Below are positions 1-9,324 of a stretch of 64,000 nucleotides of DNA, piece after piece (the stretch's first letter is position 1; every line of letters begins with the position of its first letter). The DNA lies in assembly GCA_022482735.1 (NCBI GenBank), contig JAKVOO010000001.1, positions 964,837 through 1,028,836 of the forward strand. Direction: 5' to 3'. A program made the translations under genes and the position numbers. A model generated the notes under the pieces. The model was given only the letters and a program-made list of their open reading frames with translations, made no database searches and was not told where the DNA came from. This DNA comes from Bacilli bacterium (lineage in GTDB: Bacteria; Bacillota_I; Bacilli_A; RFN20; CAG-826).

Positions 1-626
1 TTGTTCGTAAATGTAACTGTTTTAATTCCATCTATTTCGCCTAGAGAAATTTCATATTTATACCAATTTCCTTCACATTTTTTAATGTGGTTATATTGCG
101 CTTTTGATATTAAATAAGCTCTTCCATAAGTTTTTCCTTGTTTGTCCTTGTCCAAAAAGGCGACGGAACCACCCCAAACACTCGATAATTTAGCAAAATA
201 TAATTCATATGGGATTTCCGTATTTTTAATATCGCGGGGATGAGTTTTGTCAGAACAAATATTCCGAGGGTTTGCTGAGATATTAAATTTTGAAGAACCA
301 TTACCAGTTAAATAGCACATAAATCTTTCTAAGCAAAGATTGCTTCCATAGCAAACGTACCAAACCAAATCGTTGGAATTAGACTTTATTGATTCCATTA
401 GCATAAGGAACCCATTTTCAAAAGCACTCGGATATTCAAACATTTTTTCCTTATCGAATTTGTCAAATTTAATGGTTAAAGAATCACTAAAAATATCGAT
501 TATTTTTCCATGGCCAAACGCTTTATGAGTAACTTCCATTCCAATGGTAATTTTTGAATAATCACTTTTTGTTTGGTCCTTTTCAATATAATGTCGTATA
601 AAGGAGTTTGGTTCATCGTTTGTCAT
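1..626 (-). CDS. GGCT-fold-like protein, partial (C-terminus beyond window)
   Basis: An open frame runs from ATG at 626 leftward through the window edge (208 codons visible, no stop). A strong GGAGG Shine-Dalgarno lies just upstream of the ATG. Residues about 24-60 (GMEVTHKAFGHGKI) resemble the small beta domain found at UvrD/PcrA C-termini (DUF3553-like). From about residue 85 the motif WYVCYGSNL matches the gamma-glutamylcyclotransferase/AIG2 fold signature YGSNL, followed by YFAKLSSVWGGSVAFLD and AYLISKAQYNHI, typical of GGCT-like proteins of unknown substrate. It is the last visible gene of the leftward defence island. Family recognition is from motif memory; function is unknown. Alternative: a stand-alone metabolic cyclotransferase unrelated to defence. 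Confidence 0.7.
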   Translation of the reverse strand, partial: MTNDEPNSFIRHYIEKDQTKSDYSKITIGMEVTHKAFGHGKIIDIFSDSLTIKFDKFDKEKMFEYPSAFENGFLMLMESIKSNSNDLVWYVCYGSNLCLERFMCYLTGNGSSKFNISANPRNICSDKTHPRDIKNTEIPYELYFAKLSSVWGGSVAFLDKDKQGKTYGRAYLISKAQYNHIKKCEGNWYKYEISLGEIDGIKTVTFTN

Positions 627-650
627 AATTACCTCCGTAACCCAAAGAAA

Positions 651-1157
651 TCAGTCATTAAAATTTTTGAAGTTTTCGGCCTGATTCAAAACCTTGATGT
701 ACACATTTTTGAACATCATTGGCGGGCATTCGTTCTTGTTCCGCAGCCTGATGATGTCGGATTGGAGACTGGACTTGATATTGCTATTGGATGACCTGTC
801 GGTATATTTGGCTCTGTCGTCCTTCGTCGCTTTTACTTTCTTAGCCAGTTCAATGATTACGTAATCATATTTAAAGCCGTATTTATCCCTGATGGCCTTG
901 AGAATGTCACAGAGCGCCTTCTCCTCGAACATGATGCCCATATCTTAAAAGTCATTGTCATCTTCTTGGAGGTCATCCAGTATCTTTTTAGCCTCTTCAC
1001 TCAGCAAATCGATGAACTTATTGATCTCGTCGTCGTTGGAAATCAGGATGGCTCCGTCTCGCTTGCTATATTTGTAGACCAAGTTCTTCATCTTCTTTGA
1101 GAATTCTTCGGCCTTATATTTGTAATTTTTATTTTTTCTTGGAGTTGTTTCAATCAT
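651..1157 (-). pseudogene. hsdR: Type I restriction HsdR C-terminal remnant with in-frame stop
   Basis: Two short reading frames (1157-945 and 941-651) are in the same frame and separated only by one TAA at 945-947 plus one codon. Together they read like the far C-terminus of a type I restriction R subunit: KAEEFSKKMKNLVYKYSKRD, then FEEKALCDILKAIRDKYGF, ELAKKVKATKDDRAKYTD and VYIKVLNQAENFKNF, all echoing the HsdR C-terminal helical region. A TGA lies directly upstream of the ATG at 1157, so the rest of HsdR (motor and nuclease) is absent. There are no HsdM or HsdS genes nearby. I read this as a 3' relic of a lost type I system. A small expressed fragment cannot be excluded. Confidence 0.65.
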
Positions 1158-1412
1158 TCATCCATAATACATCATCCAAATATGTTCCCAAAGTCGCACT
1201 TTTAGCAAAATTAATTGCAAAGGTGTTTATTTGCCTCAATTTTACTCCTAAAAGCCCTTATTCACAAAATACCCAGTGCCACCAGCATACCGTCAACAGG
1301 ACAATGGACTGCTTCTTTAGTACTAAAGCAACAACCGTCTCCACGTGCAAGGACAGTCTCTATTATTCAAATCGCACGTTAAATAAACATGTAAAGAGAA
1401 GAAACAAACGTA
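1158..1412. other. Intergenic stretch without recognisable gene
   Basis: This lies between the HsdR relic and the herA-like gene. A rightward frame covers it, but its composition is not protein-like, it has no Shine-Dalgarno, and it runs antisense to both neighbours. Reverse-strand frames are also broken by stops. It may be decayed sequence from the lost type I locus. No clear terminator was seen. Confidence 0.4.
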
Positions 1413-3164
1413 TTAAAAATTAAAATCGTCTTGCTTTGATGATTCAAATAAACCATTTTCACCAAGCAGTTTTGGGTTATCAGAATTTGGTCTTTTCTTT
1501 TCTTCCACTTGTTCAACATACATAAATGTTGGCATTTGAAATGCGGTTCCAGAGACTATACATTCCCCTGGCGCTAGAATTGAAATAAAATTCAGTGAGT
1601 TTTCATCCATGTATGCCACCGCTTTTCTAATCATCTGAATATCTGAAGGGTTTACCAATTTATGGATAAAATAGTTGTGAAGTTGTGAAATTATCGTTTG
1701 TGAAATATCGCTCGGTCTTTGGCTGGCCAGCATTAAGTAAAGACCAAACTTTCGCCCTTCTTTAATTACTTTTTCAAATGTTTGAAGCACGCTGTCATGA
1801 GCCAAAATGTCATTTTTTGCATCATATAGAATGGAATGAGCTTCATCAACAACGATATTTATTATTTGTTTAACACCTTTTTCTTCTTTGCTTTCTTGAA
1901 GACGATTAAAAATATTTTCTGAAATTATAGAGGGAACGATTTCCTTCATATCTTTGTTTACATTGCCCAACTGGATTATGCAAACATTCTTTCCTTGAAA
2001 AATATCTTTAAAATTTTCATCAAAATCAAAAATTTTATGAAAATCGTTTATTAATTTTCTCGCTCTAGAAATTAACGGCATCATAAAATCTAAATTAACA
2101 CCATTTTCATTTTCCTGAGCAACAGAAAAATATAGTTCAAAAAGAAAACGTTCAAGTGGGTCGCCTGGTATTGTTACGGTAATTTCATCTAATTTTGAAG
2201 CAAACGATGGATCTTCTGGATAGATGTTAATTGATCCATCTTTGTAATATATTTTCGTTTGGACTGAATGATAATGGAAATTATCCAAATGTTGGAAATA
2301 AGATGCTAGGTAATGCCTCATTGAAAAGAAAAGCGCCTTTCTAGAATTCTTGATAATGCTTTTAATATAACTTAAATAGAATCCTTCATCTTTTCTTTCG
2401 TCGTTCTTTTTCATTGATTCGCGAAAAGCATTCTTCACCACAGGTGCTTGAGTTTTTTGCGATGCATTCATGAGTACAACAAAACTATCTTCAGTTAAAG
2501 AGTCAAGGTTCAAAGGAATCCTTTTTTTCGACTCTTTTCTAGTATTTAATTTATACAGTTCCTTGTTTTTTGCATCGCAAATTGAGTCTCCACTATATTC
2601 GTTGTTTAAATCGAAAATAATGAATTTACCACTTTTGGTAGAATAGTCAGCGACAATTTCAAAATATGATGACAGAATTTTCGCCAGTGTATTAGATTTA
2701 CCGCTGCCAGTATTACCAAATATGCCAATATGAGATGGGATTAATTCGTTAACATTTACATTTACTTTTTTATTTTCGTCAAAGAGATTTCTTCCCAAGC
2801 ACATTGTTGTTTTAGATGAGGAACTATATATTTTATTGAATTCTTGATCTTCTAATAATTCAATATTTGCAGACACAATAGGAAGTATTCTTAATCCTTG
2901 AATAAAGCTGCCATTTGATAAATATCCCTTTACATCTAATTGTAAATAATGCCCACTAACAGCCCCTCCCACTTCTTCACTGAATTCACCGACGACTTGA
3001 CAAATAACAATGTCTAACCCAATTCTAGTCTTGACAAATCCGTTGATTTTTGGGGCAGATTCTCTAATTCCATTGTGTACTAAATATGGTGGCAACAAAG
3101 TAAAGAGTTTAGCTTTTACAGAAAGCCCTTTTACTTCAATTATTCTTCCAATGATTTGTCCCAT
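1413..3164 (-). CDS. herA: HerA-like ATPase (SIR2-HerA defence partner)
   Basis: The 583-residue protein has an N-terminal beta region (about 1-100) like the HAS barrel of HerA, then Walker A GIFGNTGSGKSNT at about residue 148 and Walker B NIVVDEAHSIL at about 438, followed by GLYLMLASQRPSDI, as in the DUF87/HerA-FtsK class of hexameric DNA translocases. It starts inside the end of the SIR2 gene (25-base overlap), so the two are translationally linked. SIR2-HerA pairs (also called Nezha) are known anti-phage systems in which the complex depletes NAD and acts on nucleic acid when triggered. The catalytic motifs look intact. Role assignment rests on pairing and motifs. No NurA nuclease is adjacent, so classic HerA-NurA repair is less likely. 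Confidence 0.85.
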   Translation of the reverse strand: MGQIIGRIIEVKGLSVKAKLFTLLPPYLVHNGIRESAPKINGFVKTRIGLDIVICQVVGEFSEEVGGAVSGHYLQLDVKGYLSNGSFIQGLRILPIVSANIELLEDQEFNKIYSSSSKTTMCLGRNLFDENKKVNVNVNELIPSHIGIFGNTGSGKSNTLAKILSSYFEIVADYSTKSGKFIIFDLNNEYSGDSICDAKNKELYKLNTRKESKKRIPLNLDSLTEDSFVVLMNASQKTQAPVVKNAFRESMKKNDERKDEGFYLSYIKSIIKNSRKALFFSMRHYLASYFQHLDNFHYHSVQTKIYYKDGSINIYPEDPSFASKLDEITVTIPGDPLERFLFELYFSVAQENENGVNLDFMMPLISRARKLINDFHKIFDFDENFKDIFQGKNVCIIQLGNVNKDMKEIVPSIISENIFNRLQESKEEKGVKQIINIVVDEAHSILYDAKNDILAHDSVLQTFEKVIKEGRKFGLYLMLASQRPSDISQTIISQLHNYFIHKLVNPSDIQMIRKAVAYMDENSLNFISILAPGECIVSGTAFQMPTFMYVEQVEEKKRPNSDNPKLLGENGLFESSKQDDFNF

Positions 3165-4010
3165 AATTGATCAATCATCTTTCCACAAACTAATGTAGTA
3201 TCTAGTTTATTTTCGTTATCAATCACAAATACTTTGCCTTCAAGATCGCTTGGAATTACATCATTGTTTGAATACTTAAACCAATAGATTGTGAGGCCAC
3301 AAGTTACGCAATCACGAAGAATGCGATTTATGTGTTCGTCGTGGCCAGAATATCCAATAAGAAACAGAACAGAATTAAATCTTGATAATTTTGCTTTCAT
3401 CTGAAACAAAACTTCAAATTTATTTGCCATCAAAGCCTGATTATATTTATCTCCACCCGGAAGAATTGGGTTGTATATATCGCCATGAATTTTAGAAACA
3501 AGGTATGTCGGAATAAAAGTTTGAATTTCGGAATTATATCCAATTAAGTTAAAAAATTTATTGTGGTTTTCTAAATTCGAAGAGGAAATTACGTTAACCA
3601 AAAATCCAGATTTCTGAAGAACTGTTTCAACTATCACGTCATAATTTAAAGTATAGATATTGATTTGCTTTGTGGTTTTTGTTCTATTTTCTGAATCACC
3701 AACTAATTTGTTCACAGACATAAATAGTGAATCTATGTTTTTGAGGGAAATATTTGAATAATCAATATTTTTACTGAAGTGCCGAAATTCGTCTTTAAAA
3801 CATTCTATTGCTTTTTTTCTTATCGGTTTCTTCAAGTTCCTCGATAGAGTTTTCAAAACTTTTCACATTTGTTCCTAATAACTCTGAAATAAATTCTTTT
3901 GTTTTTGCAAACCCGTTTAGTTGAGGAAAACCACTCCCGTTAACACCTGCGCCAAATAAAAAGTTAATGTGACACGAGGATAGAAGTTTTGAATCTAATT
4001 GAATCGTCAT
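3140..4010 (-). CDS. SIR2-family defence NADase, one-base frameshift at A7 tract
   Basis: The gene starts at ATG 4010 after a clear AAGGAGG. The first frame (71 codons) carries the NAD-binding motif NFLFGAGVNGSGFPQL. The second frame carries IYTLNYDVIVE, the catalytic-His motif SKIHGDIY and IGYSGHDEHI, all standard for SIR2 defence proteins. The frames meet at 3812-3818, a run of seven T on the plus strand (A7 in the mRNA). Removing one A gives one continuous protein of 289 residues. Five other genes in the window have similar one-base breaks, so sequencing error is likely. Alternatively the tract could switch the gene on and off or be rescued by RNA polymerase slippage. The downstream partner is the HerA-like ATPase. 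Confidence 0.85.
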
Positions 4011-4076
4011 AATGCCTCCTTTTATTGCTAAGCAAAAAATCTATAATCTTGTAGGGTTCTGGTTTTATTTAAAACT

Positions 4077-4856
4077 TCACCATAGTTTTTTATAAGAGCC
4101 TGGCTTTATGAATTTTATCAAACCAAGATCTCTCAAATGTTGAAGCATTTGACGAATCTTTGGTTTAATGTTGTTATTAAGTGGGTGTTTTCCAGCAAGT
4201 TTCCGTGAGAAAAAATAGATATCAGAAAGCAAGAAATTATTTTTTTGCAAAGAATCTATGCATTCAAAAACATCTTTTTCCCATGGAGATAAATGCTTCG
4301 TCAATCTTTGAATAGATTGAATAGATATAATGTTGTCGCCCAAGGGATCAATTATTACTGGTAATCTCTCGTTGAACTCTGATACAATTTTTTCAATTTT
4401 CAATACTATTTTTAAATTAAATATACCGCAGAACTTGCTATCCATCATAGCGATGAAGTCAGCATAAATTTGATTAATGATTTCATTTTCATTTTCTATA
4501 AGAACACCATATTCATAATTTTTAAAAAGGCCATTGTTAGTAAGGTTGGCAGATGTAATTAATGCTCTATCGTTATCAAACAAATATATCTTGGCATGCA
4601 GATCTTGATAATTTAAAACATTGCAACCATTTTTGATTAACTGTTTTATTGCGCCGATATCTAAAGATCCATTAATAAAATTTGCAATGTTTGATGATGT
4701 AATTACCTTAATTTTTACCCCTTGCTTTTTAGAATCTAGAATTTTTTTGATGATGTCTTGTTTAATATATGGTGCGCACAAAATCACTTCATCATTTGAA
4801 TTTTTAACAAGATTAAGAAAAGAATAATACGTGGGAGTTTTTACTATATTTATCAT
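4077..4856 (-). CDS. PLD-family nuclease-like protein with C-terminal helical/wHTH region
   Basis: About 259 residues. The phospholipase D-family motif HAKIYLFDNDRALITSANLT (HxKx4Dx6-7SxN) is at about residue 87-106, a single HKD copy as in dimeric PLD-type nucleases. The C-terminal part (KPKIRQMLQHLRDLGLIKF) looks like a winged helix. An upstream in-frame ATG at 4868 directly follows the restriction gene's stop, but GGAGGA sits inside that stretch, so the start with proper spacing is 4856. It is in the AlwI operon, immediately downstream of the restriction gene. It could be a second nuclease of the system or an independent defence effector. Substrate is unknown. Confidence 0.7.
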   Translation of the reverse strand: MINIVKTPTYYSFLNLVKNSNDEVILCAPYIKQDIIKKILDSKKQGVKIKVITSSNIANFINGSLDIGAIKQLIKNGCNVLNYQDLHAKIYLFDNDRALITSANLTNNGLFKNYEYGVLIENENEIINQIYADFIAMMDSKFCGIFNLKIVLKIEKIVSEFNERLPVIIDPLGDNIISIQSIQRLTKHLSPWEKDVFECIDSLQKNNFLLSDIYFFSRKLAGKHPLNNNIKPKIRQMLQHLRDLGLIKFIKPGSYKKLW

Positions 4857-4868
4857 TTTATCCTCCAT

Positions 4869-6419
4869 TTATCGCATTTGCGAAAGATTTTCATTTGTTT
4901 GAATCTCAAAAATAAAATCTTGAATGGTTTTGGTAACAATCGAAATATGGTGTTCTACACATGCTAGATTCATAAAAATACTAGTTTGGTCGTGAACGAT
5001 TGGAGCAATAAAGACAGAAAAAGAATCTTTGTTCTTTGCCAACTCATTTTTAAGATGAACGATGACCGAAGGAGTCTCGCGAATATTTTGTTGCGTCGAA
5101 GTAAGCATTGTCACTTCAACCAAAATAGATGCCCCGTTTTCTTTACAATATATATCAGGAACATTCCCTCCAGCCGTTGATGTTGGAATCCCTTCATCAT
5201 CAATTGGGTAATTTGGTGCAACCATTAAATCCTTAAATGTTTTCTTTAATAACAATGCAGTTAAAAATTCCAAGCGGGTTGGTGCATCAATATATCTAAA
5301 CAATTCATTTGTAGATTTACCGTTCTTTTGTGAGAGAAGAAGCAATTCTTTTCTTAGCGTCTCAATGTCAAACTGACTAACCAAATTATTAAACAGGGAA
5401 AGATATTCGCTTTTAGGAAGTGTTTCAACTTGCCTTGCATCAACGAGATTCTCGTCTACCGTTGATGCATATTCGAAATATTCGTGTTCATTAGAAAAGA
5501 TTGGGCATGACGAATAGGTTCTCACAATATAATCAATCTTTTTGGAATATTGAGCATTAATGTCTAGATAATGTCCCATTCCTCTTAATGAAAAGACTCC
5601 AGTCAAACGCATTTTCCTAATAAAATCGTCTGGCATTTCATGTAAAAGATTTGATATTTTGAATCTCTTTTCATCTTCTATAGAAATATTCAATATATCT
5701 TTGCAATTATCGTACACCACTTCTTCACTTGGCTTTAAGCCGTAGCGCTCTCTGTTAGTAAGTATATAGCTTGCCAAAGCATTAAAATCGTCATCCCTCC
5801 ACGATAAAAAGTATGGAACTTCGAAAATATATATACCGGCTTCACTATCGTGCTTTAGTTCCTTTAACCTTAAAATAGTCCTAAGCAAAAGAATGAATGG
5901 TTTGTTGAAATTACTAACTCTTCGATAGGGATTGTTTCGTTGGTATTTAACAAAGGCATTTAAAAAGGCTTGGGATTCAAATTCAGATCCACCATCTTCA
6001 TTTGCTTTTAGCAGTAGCTTCCCAGTTGGTGAAATAACAATGGCTTTGTTCATTTCATAATACAAAAAGCCAAGTTCTTTTAAAAACTTAAACCATGTGT
6101 CAAATCTAGAAGGCCAACCTTTATCAAAACCAGCTTCTTTATGGTTTTGTTCTGAGTGAGTGAGAATGTCAGTTATCTGCCGATCATTATATCGCGCTCC
6201 TTCATTTAAATAGATGGCGTTGAGTCTAGAATTATGTTTCTGATAGGCTGTGACATATAATTTATTGCTAATTAATGTGCCACAAATTTTCAAAATTACT
6301 TCATTTGTTAGAAGTTGCCCATCAAACATTGAAACAACGCCAAGAAATTCCTTCATTCTTGAAGGATTCCTCAATGTAGTAGTAAATAGCAAAGGCTTGT
6401 ATTCGTTTTTTCTTTTCAC
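4869..6419 (-). CDS. AlwI-family type IIS restriction endonuclease
   Basis: 516 residues. The N-terminus YKPLLFTTTLRNPSRMKEFL followed by GQLLTNEVILKICGTLI is the hallmark of the AlwI restriction family (relatives AlwI, PleI, MlyI, N.BstNBI). A PD-(D/E)xK-like core is visible near residue 420-440 as VPDIYCKENGASILVEVT. It starts with GTG at 6419 after a G-rich Shine-Dalgarno. It lies 16 bases downstream of two adenine methyltransferases, the expected set for an enzyme with an asymmetric site needing a methylase for each strand. Family members recognise GGATC or GAGTC. The Dam-like partner makes GGATC more likely here, which is inference. Target and cut offset are not provable from sequence. 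Confidence 0.85.
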   Translation of the reverse strand: MKRKNEYKPLLFTTTLRNPSRMKEFLGVVSMFDGQLLTNEVILKICGTLISNKLYVTAYQKHNSRLNAIYLNEGARYNDRQITDILTHSEQNHKEAGFDKGWPSRFDTWFKFLKELGFLYYEMNKAIVISPTGKLLLKANEDGGSEFESQAFLNAFVKYQRNNPYRRVSNFNKPFILLLRTILRLKELKHDSEAGIYIFEVPYFLSWRDDDFNALASYILTNRERYGLKPSEEVVYDNCKDILNISIEDEKRFKISNLLHEMPDDFIRKMRLTGVFSLRGMGHYLDINAQYSKKIDYIVRTYSSCPIFSNEHEYFEYASTVDENLVDARQVETLPKSEYLSLFNNLVSQFDIETLRKELLLLSQKNGKSTNELFRYIDAPTRLEFLTALLLKKTFKDLMVAPNYPIDDEGIPTSTAGGNVPDIYCKENGASILVEVTMLTSTQQNIRETPSVIVHLKNELAKNKDSFSVFIAPIVHDQTSIFMNLACVEHHISIVTKTIQDFIFEIQTNENLSQMR

Positions 6420-6435
6420 ATCCCAACCCCCTTGT

Positions 6436-7329
6436 TTAATAATTAGTTATCAAGACTTCGGTAGTATCTTCCTTGATTGTATTATCGTAATAACTTATAT
6501 AATTGCTTTTCACTGGCTTAACTTTATATTTTTTCGACCATTCAATTACCATTTCATTGCTTCGACCTTTATGGTTAAAGACATTAGATAAAGCAAAGTT
6601 AATTCCTTTTGAATTAAGCTCATCTAGAAGATTCAAAAGAGCAGATTCACACTTTTCGTCCCAACCTTTGTTATATTCACACTTGCTAATTAAATATGGT
6701 GGGTCTAAGTAAACAAAGTCTCCACTTTCGAAAGTAATGCCTTTTACAAAATCAACGAAATCTAAACAAGAAAAAACAATTTCGTTTGATTCAATAAAAT
6801 CAAAATACGCATCAAGAGCTGTCCGAACATTTTTATTGTAATCTACATTGCCAACAGGAAGATTAAAATCGCCAGACGAGTTAAAACGAAGCATATGGTT
6901 GAAACCATAAATAAGTAAGATATACAAAAGAAGCAAATCGTTTTTATTCTTATTAAAATCATCTTTAACTGCTTTATAGGCATTTTTATTGAATACTGCA
7001 TAATATGTTTTCTTATGTTTGGATTTTAATTCGTCGCTAACCATTATTCCTAAATAAGATGCAGATAATCCGTAATGTTTTATTTGCTGTTCCAATTTCT
7101 TATAAAATGAATTTCGGTTATTTGCATATGATTTCAAAAACTTGTGAAGTTTTATCATGTGCTTATTTTTATCATTTGCCAAATAATTCTTCGCATGAAA
7201 ATTAAGAAAAACACTCCCACCACCACAAAATGGCTCAATAAGCCTATTAACGTCGTGTGGGAAATATCCTGATAATTGTTTCATTAATTTGTATTTATCG
7301 CCGACATAGAAAAATGGAGATCTATTCAT
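6436..7329 (-). CDS. Dam-like DNA adenine-N6 methyltransferase
   Basis: About 297 residues. The order of motifs is that of the alpha class (Dam, M.DpnIIA): SPFFYVGDKYKLMKQL at the N-terminus, SAM-binding LIEPFCGGGSVFLN at about residue 34, and the catalytic DFVYLDPPY at about 207. A TTG-initiated longer form (7341) exists, but ATG 7329 has GGTGAG at good spacing. It overlaps the upstream methyltransferase gene by eight bases. It probably protects one strand of the AlwI-type site. Dam homology suggests a GATC core within the site. It could also act as an orphan Dam, but its place in the restriction operon argues against that. Confidence 0.88.
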   Translation of the reverse strand: MNRSPFFYVGDKYKLMKQLSGYFPHDVNRLIEPFCGGGSVFLNFHAKNYLANDKNKHMIKLHKFLKSYANNRNSFYKKLEQQIKHYGLSASYLGIMVSDELKSKHKKTYYAVFNKNAYKAVKDDFNKNKNDLLLLYILLIYGFNHMLRFNSSGDFNLPVGNVDYNKNVRTALDAYFDFIESNEIVFSCLDFVDFVKGITFESGDFVYLDPPYLISKCEYNKGWDEKCESALLNLLDELNSKGINFALSNVFNHKGRSNEMVIEWSKKYKVKPVKSNYISYYDNTIKEDTTEVLITNY

Positions 7330-8356
7330 CGTGCTCACCAACCTTCGTTAGAAAGAGGAGTTCTTTATGATTTTTTAAATCAGTTTTGCCCGCATTAAAT
7401 GCTTTGTGATTTATATCAAAAATCGTTGTGTGTCCTTTTAAATCCAATATTTTTTTCATATCTTCTAATTCCATTTTATTCTTTGATGAGTTACTTTTGG
7501 AATCATATGTGTTGTTATATGAAGCAACTATGTATTTGCAATGAAGATCAGCTACCAATTCTCTAAAAGCGTCAATAGCCTTCACCGTGCAATAATCACT
7601 CATGTTTTCTGGAGCTGGTTTTAAAGCAGTCCCATATAACTTGGGCTTTTTCCATTCAGCTATGTTTTCGATCACATGATAAAAACGACTATATTGACGA
7701 GAAGAATATGGGGGATCGATATATACAACGTCGGGTTGAATCTCTCTAACAAATTGATTTGAGTCTTTGCATGAAATAAAAAATTTTTTTTCTTTCTGAT
7801 TTGTTATGACGGGATTGATTAATTCGAAGACAAATGTATCTTTAAGAATTGGCTTCTTTATATATGCATCATAATGGCCAACGGTGTTTGCGCACCTATC
7901 AAATGAATAGATTAGTGAAGAAAGAAGTATGCAAAATTCACGAAAGTTAATTCTATCAGTTTTTTTTTCGTTTTCCAGCAGTTCTCTGATCTCGCCAATC
8001 ACCAGTGAATCATTCTTAGAAAAGAACTTGCCTCCAAAATTTTTAGAAACATAATTGGATTTAACATTACGTGGATCAATAGTCTCAATTTGCCTTTTTA
8101 AAACAAAAAGTTTTTCTTCTGAATATGAATCAGATGAGAAAAAAGCATTGTAAATGATGAAATTGGAATATAAAAAATCGTTAATATAAAACGTATTAAA
8201 GTCATTAATAAGAGCATTCGTGACAACGCCAGTTCCAGCAAATAAATCACAAAAAGAATTTACGTTATCACATTTCTTTGTGATAATACCCCTAATCCAT
8301 TTTACTAGTTTTTGCTTGCTCCCAGTGTATCTTCTGTTCTGAATGTCAAATCCCAT
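7322..8356 (-). CDS. DNA adenine methyltransferase, D12 class
   Basis: 344 residues, starting at ATG 8356 with AAGGTGA upstream. The N-terminus NRRYTGSKQKLVKWI is the FxGxK-type motif, SAM-binding DLFAGTGVVTNALI is at about residue 38, and catalytic DVVYIDPPYSSRQYSRFYHV is at about 211. This is the first gene of the leftward methylase-methylase-restriction run, so protection is made before the nuclease. It is more divergent from Dam than its partner, and the pair likely methylates the two strands of one asymmetric sequence. The codon pattern is more AT-rich than the core genes to the right, consistent with horizontal acquisition (impression, not calculated). Confidence 0.85.
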   Translation of the reverse strand: MGFDIQNRRYTGSKQKLVKWIRGIITKKCDNVNSFCDLFAGTGVVTNALINDFNTFYINDFLYSNFIIYNAFFSSDSYSEEKLFVLKRQIETIDPRNVKSNYVSKNFGGKFFSKNDSLVIGEIRELLENEKKTDRINFREFCILLSSLIYSFDRCANTVGHYDAYIKKPILKDTFVFELINPVITNQKEKKFFISCKDSNQFVREIQPDVVYIDPPYSSRQYSRFYHVIENIAEWKKPKLYGTALKPAPENMSDYCTVKAIDAFRELVADLHCKYIVASYNNTYDSKSNSSKNKMELEDMKKILDLKGHTTIFDINHKAFNAGKTDLKNHKELLFLTKVGEHDE

Positions 8357-8502
8357 AATTTCACCTTTTTTATATTATATCGCAAATATGTGAGTTTTGT
8401 CCATCGAATTCGTCCATCTAATTTAATTTTTTCAAATTGAACTTTGATGTGAACACGAGAGCTTGTACTTATCTTATTTGATAAAATATTTGAGGTGATT
8501 TT

Positions 8503-9324
8503 ATGAAAAAGAACAAAATGGTTCGTGGAATTTATAAAAATGTTCTAAACGACATCAAAATTAAGGTCTGTAAAGATCATTACGATAACCACATGTGTTA
8601 TCAAGAATTAGGTAAGAAATACAATCTCTACACAAAGTCAGGTGAACTCATATAAAGCACGATACTCGGATGGTATAGGCTTTATCGAAAAGTGGGTGAA
8701 GCTGCTTTCTTAGTTCATAGACCCTTATAGTCAATCATAAACTAGTTAGAAAAATAATGAAGAAATATGGCTTGGTTAATAAGGCTAGATGACATAGAAA
8801 ATATTCTTCATATCGAGGCACTGTTGGTAAGATTGACCTAATGTTTTAAGAAGGAAATTCGCCGCTGATGGGCCGTTTCAAAAACGGGCAACTGATGTCA
8901 CTGAATTCAACATAAATGGTTCCAAAATATACCTATCCCCAATCATTGATATGTATAAAGAAGAAATTACTTCTTATTCAATCAGTGCCTCACCAAACAT
9001 GAATCTCGTTCTTGATATGTTAGAGAAGGCATTCAAGAAGCTGCCATCACATTAAAATCTGATATTACACTCAGATCAGGGATGGCATTATCAACATCCT
9101 GAGTATCAAGCTCGTTTAAGACATCGAGGAATAACTCAATCATGGAGAATTTCTTCGGGAAGATGAAAATGGAAATAATTTATCTTTATCACATTAGGTA
9201 TATGTCTTAGCTGATTGATGAAATCAATAAATACATTTCTTATTACAATTTCTGCCGAATAAAAGAAAAACCGGGAGGTTATAGCCCTCTCGATTATAAA
9301 AAAATGAATCAGAAGAATTTATAG
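8503..9324 (+). pseudogene. Decayed IS3-family (IS150-like) transposase
   Basis: Reading across frames gives fragments of IS3-family OrfA (YQELGKKYNL helix-turn-helix) and then OrfB: ATDVTEFNINGSKIYLSPII, DMYKEEITSYSISASPNMNL, SDQGWHYQHPEYQARL, MENFFGKMK and NFCRIKEKPGGYSPLDYKKM. Many stops and shifts are present. The segment linking HRGITQS to MENFF is missing the usual stretch with the basic residues and the run-up to the catalytic Glu, so there is an internal deletion. The 3' flank near 9337-9356 (CCAATTTCTGGGGTGTAC) resembles an IS3 right end; a matching left end was not found. It is inactive. It separates the defence island from the HEPN-like gene. Confidence 0.85.

Noticed and set aside
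110..301. Leftward 63-codon frame
   Set aside because: It lies in another frame inside the longer GGCT-like gene that runs off the window.
1097..1423. Rightward 108-codon reading frame
   Set aside because: No ribosome site, non-protein-like composition, antisense to the HsdR relic and the herA gene end.
4077..4856. BfiI-type restriction enzyme
   Set aside because: It has the PLD motif but is too short and lacks a recognisable B3-like DNA-recognition domain; left as PLD-like.
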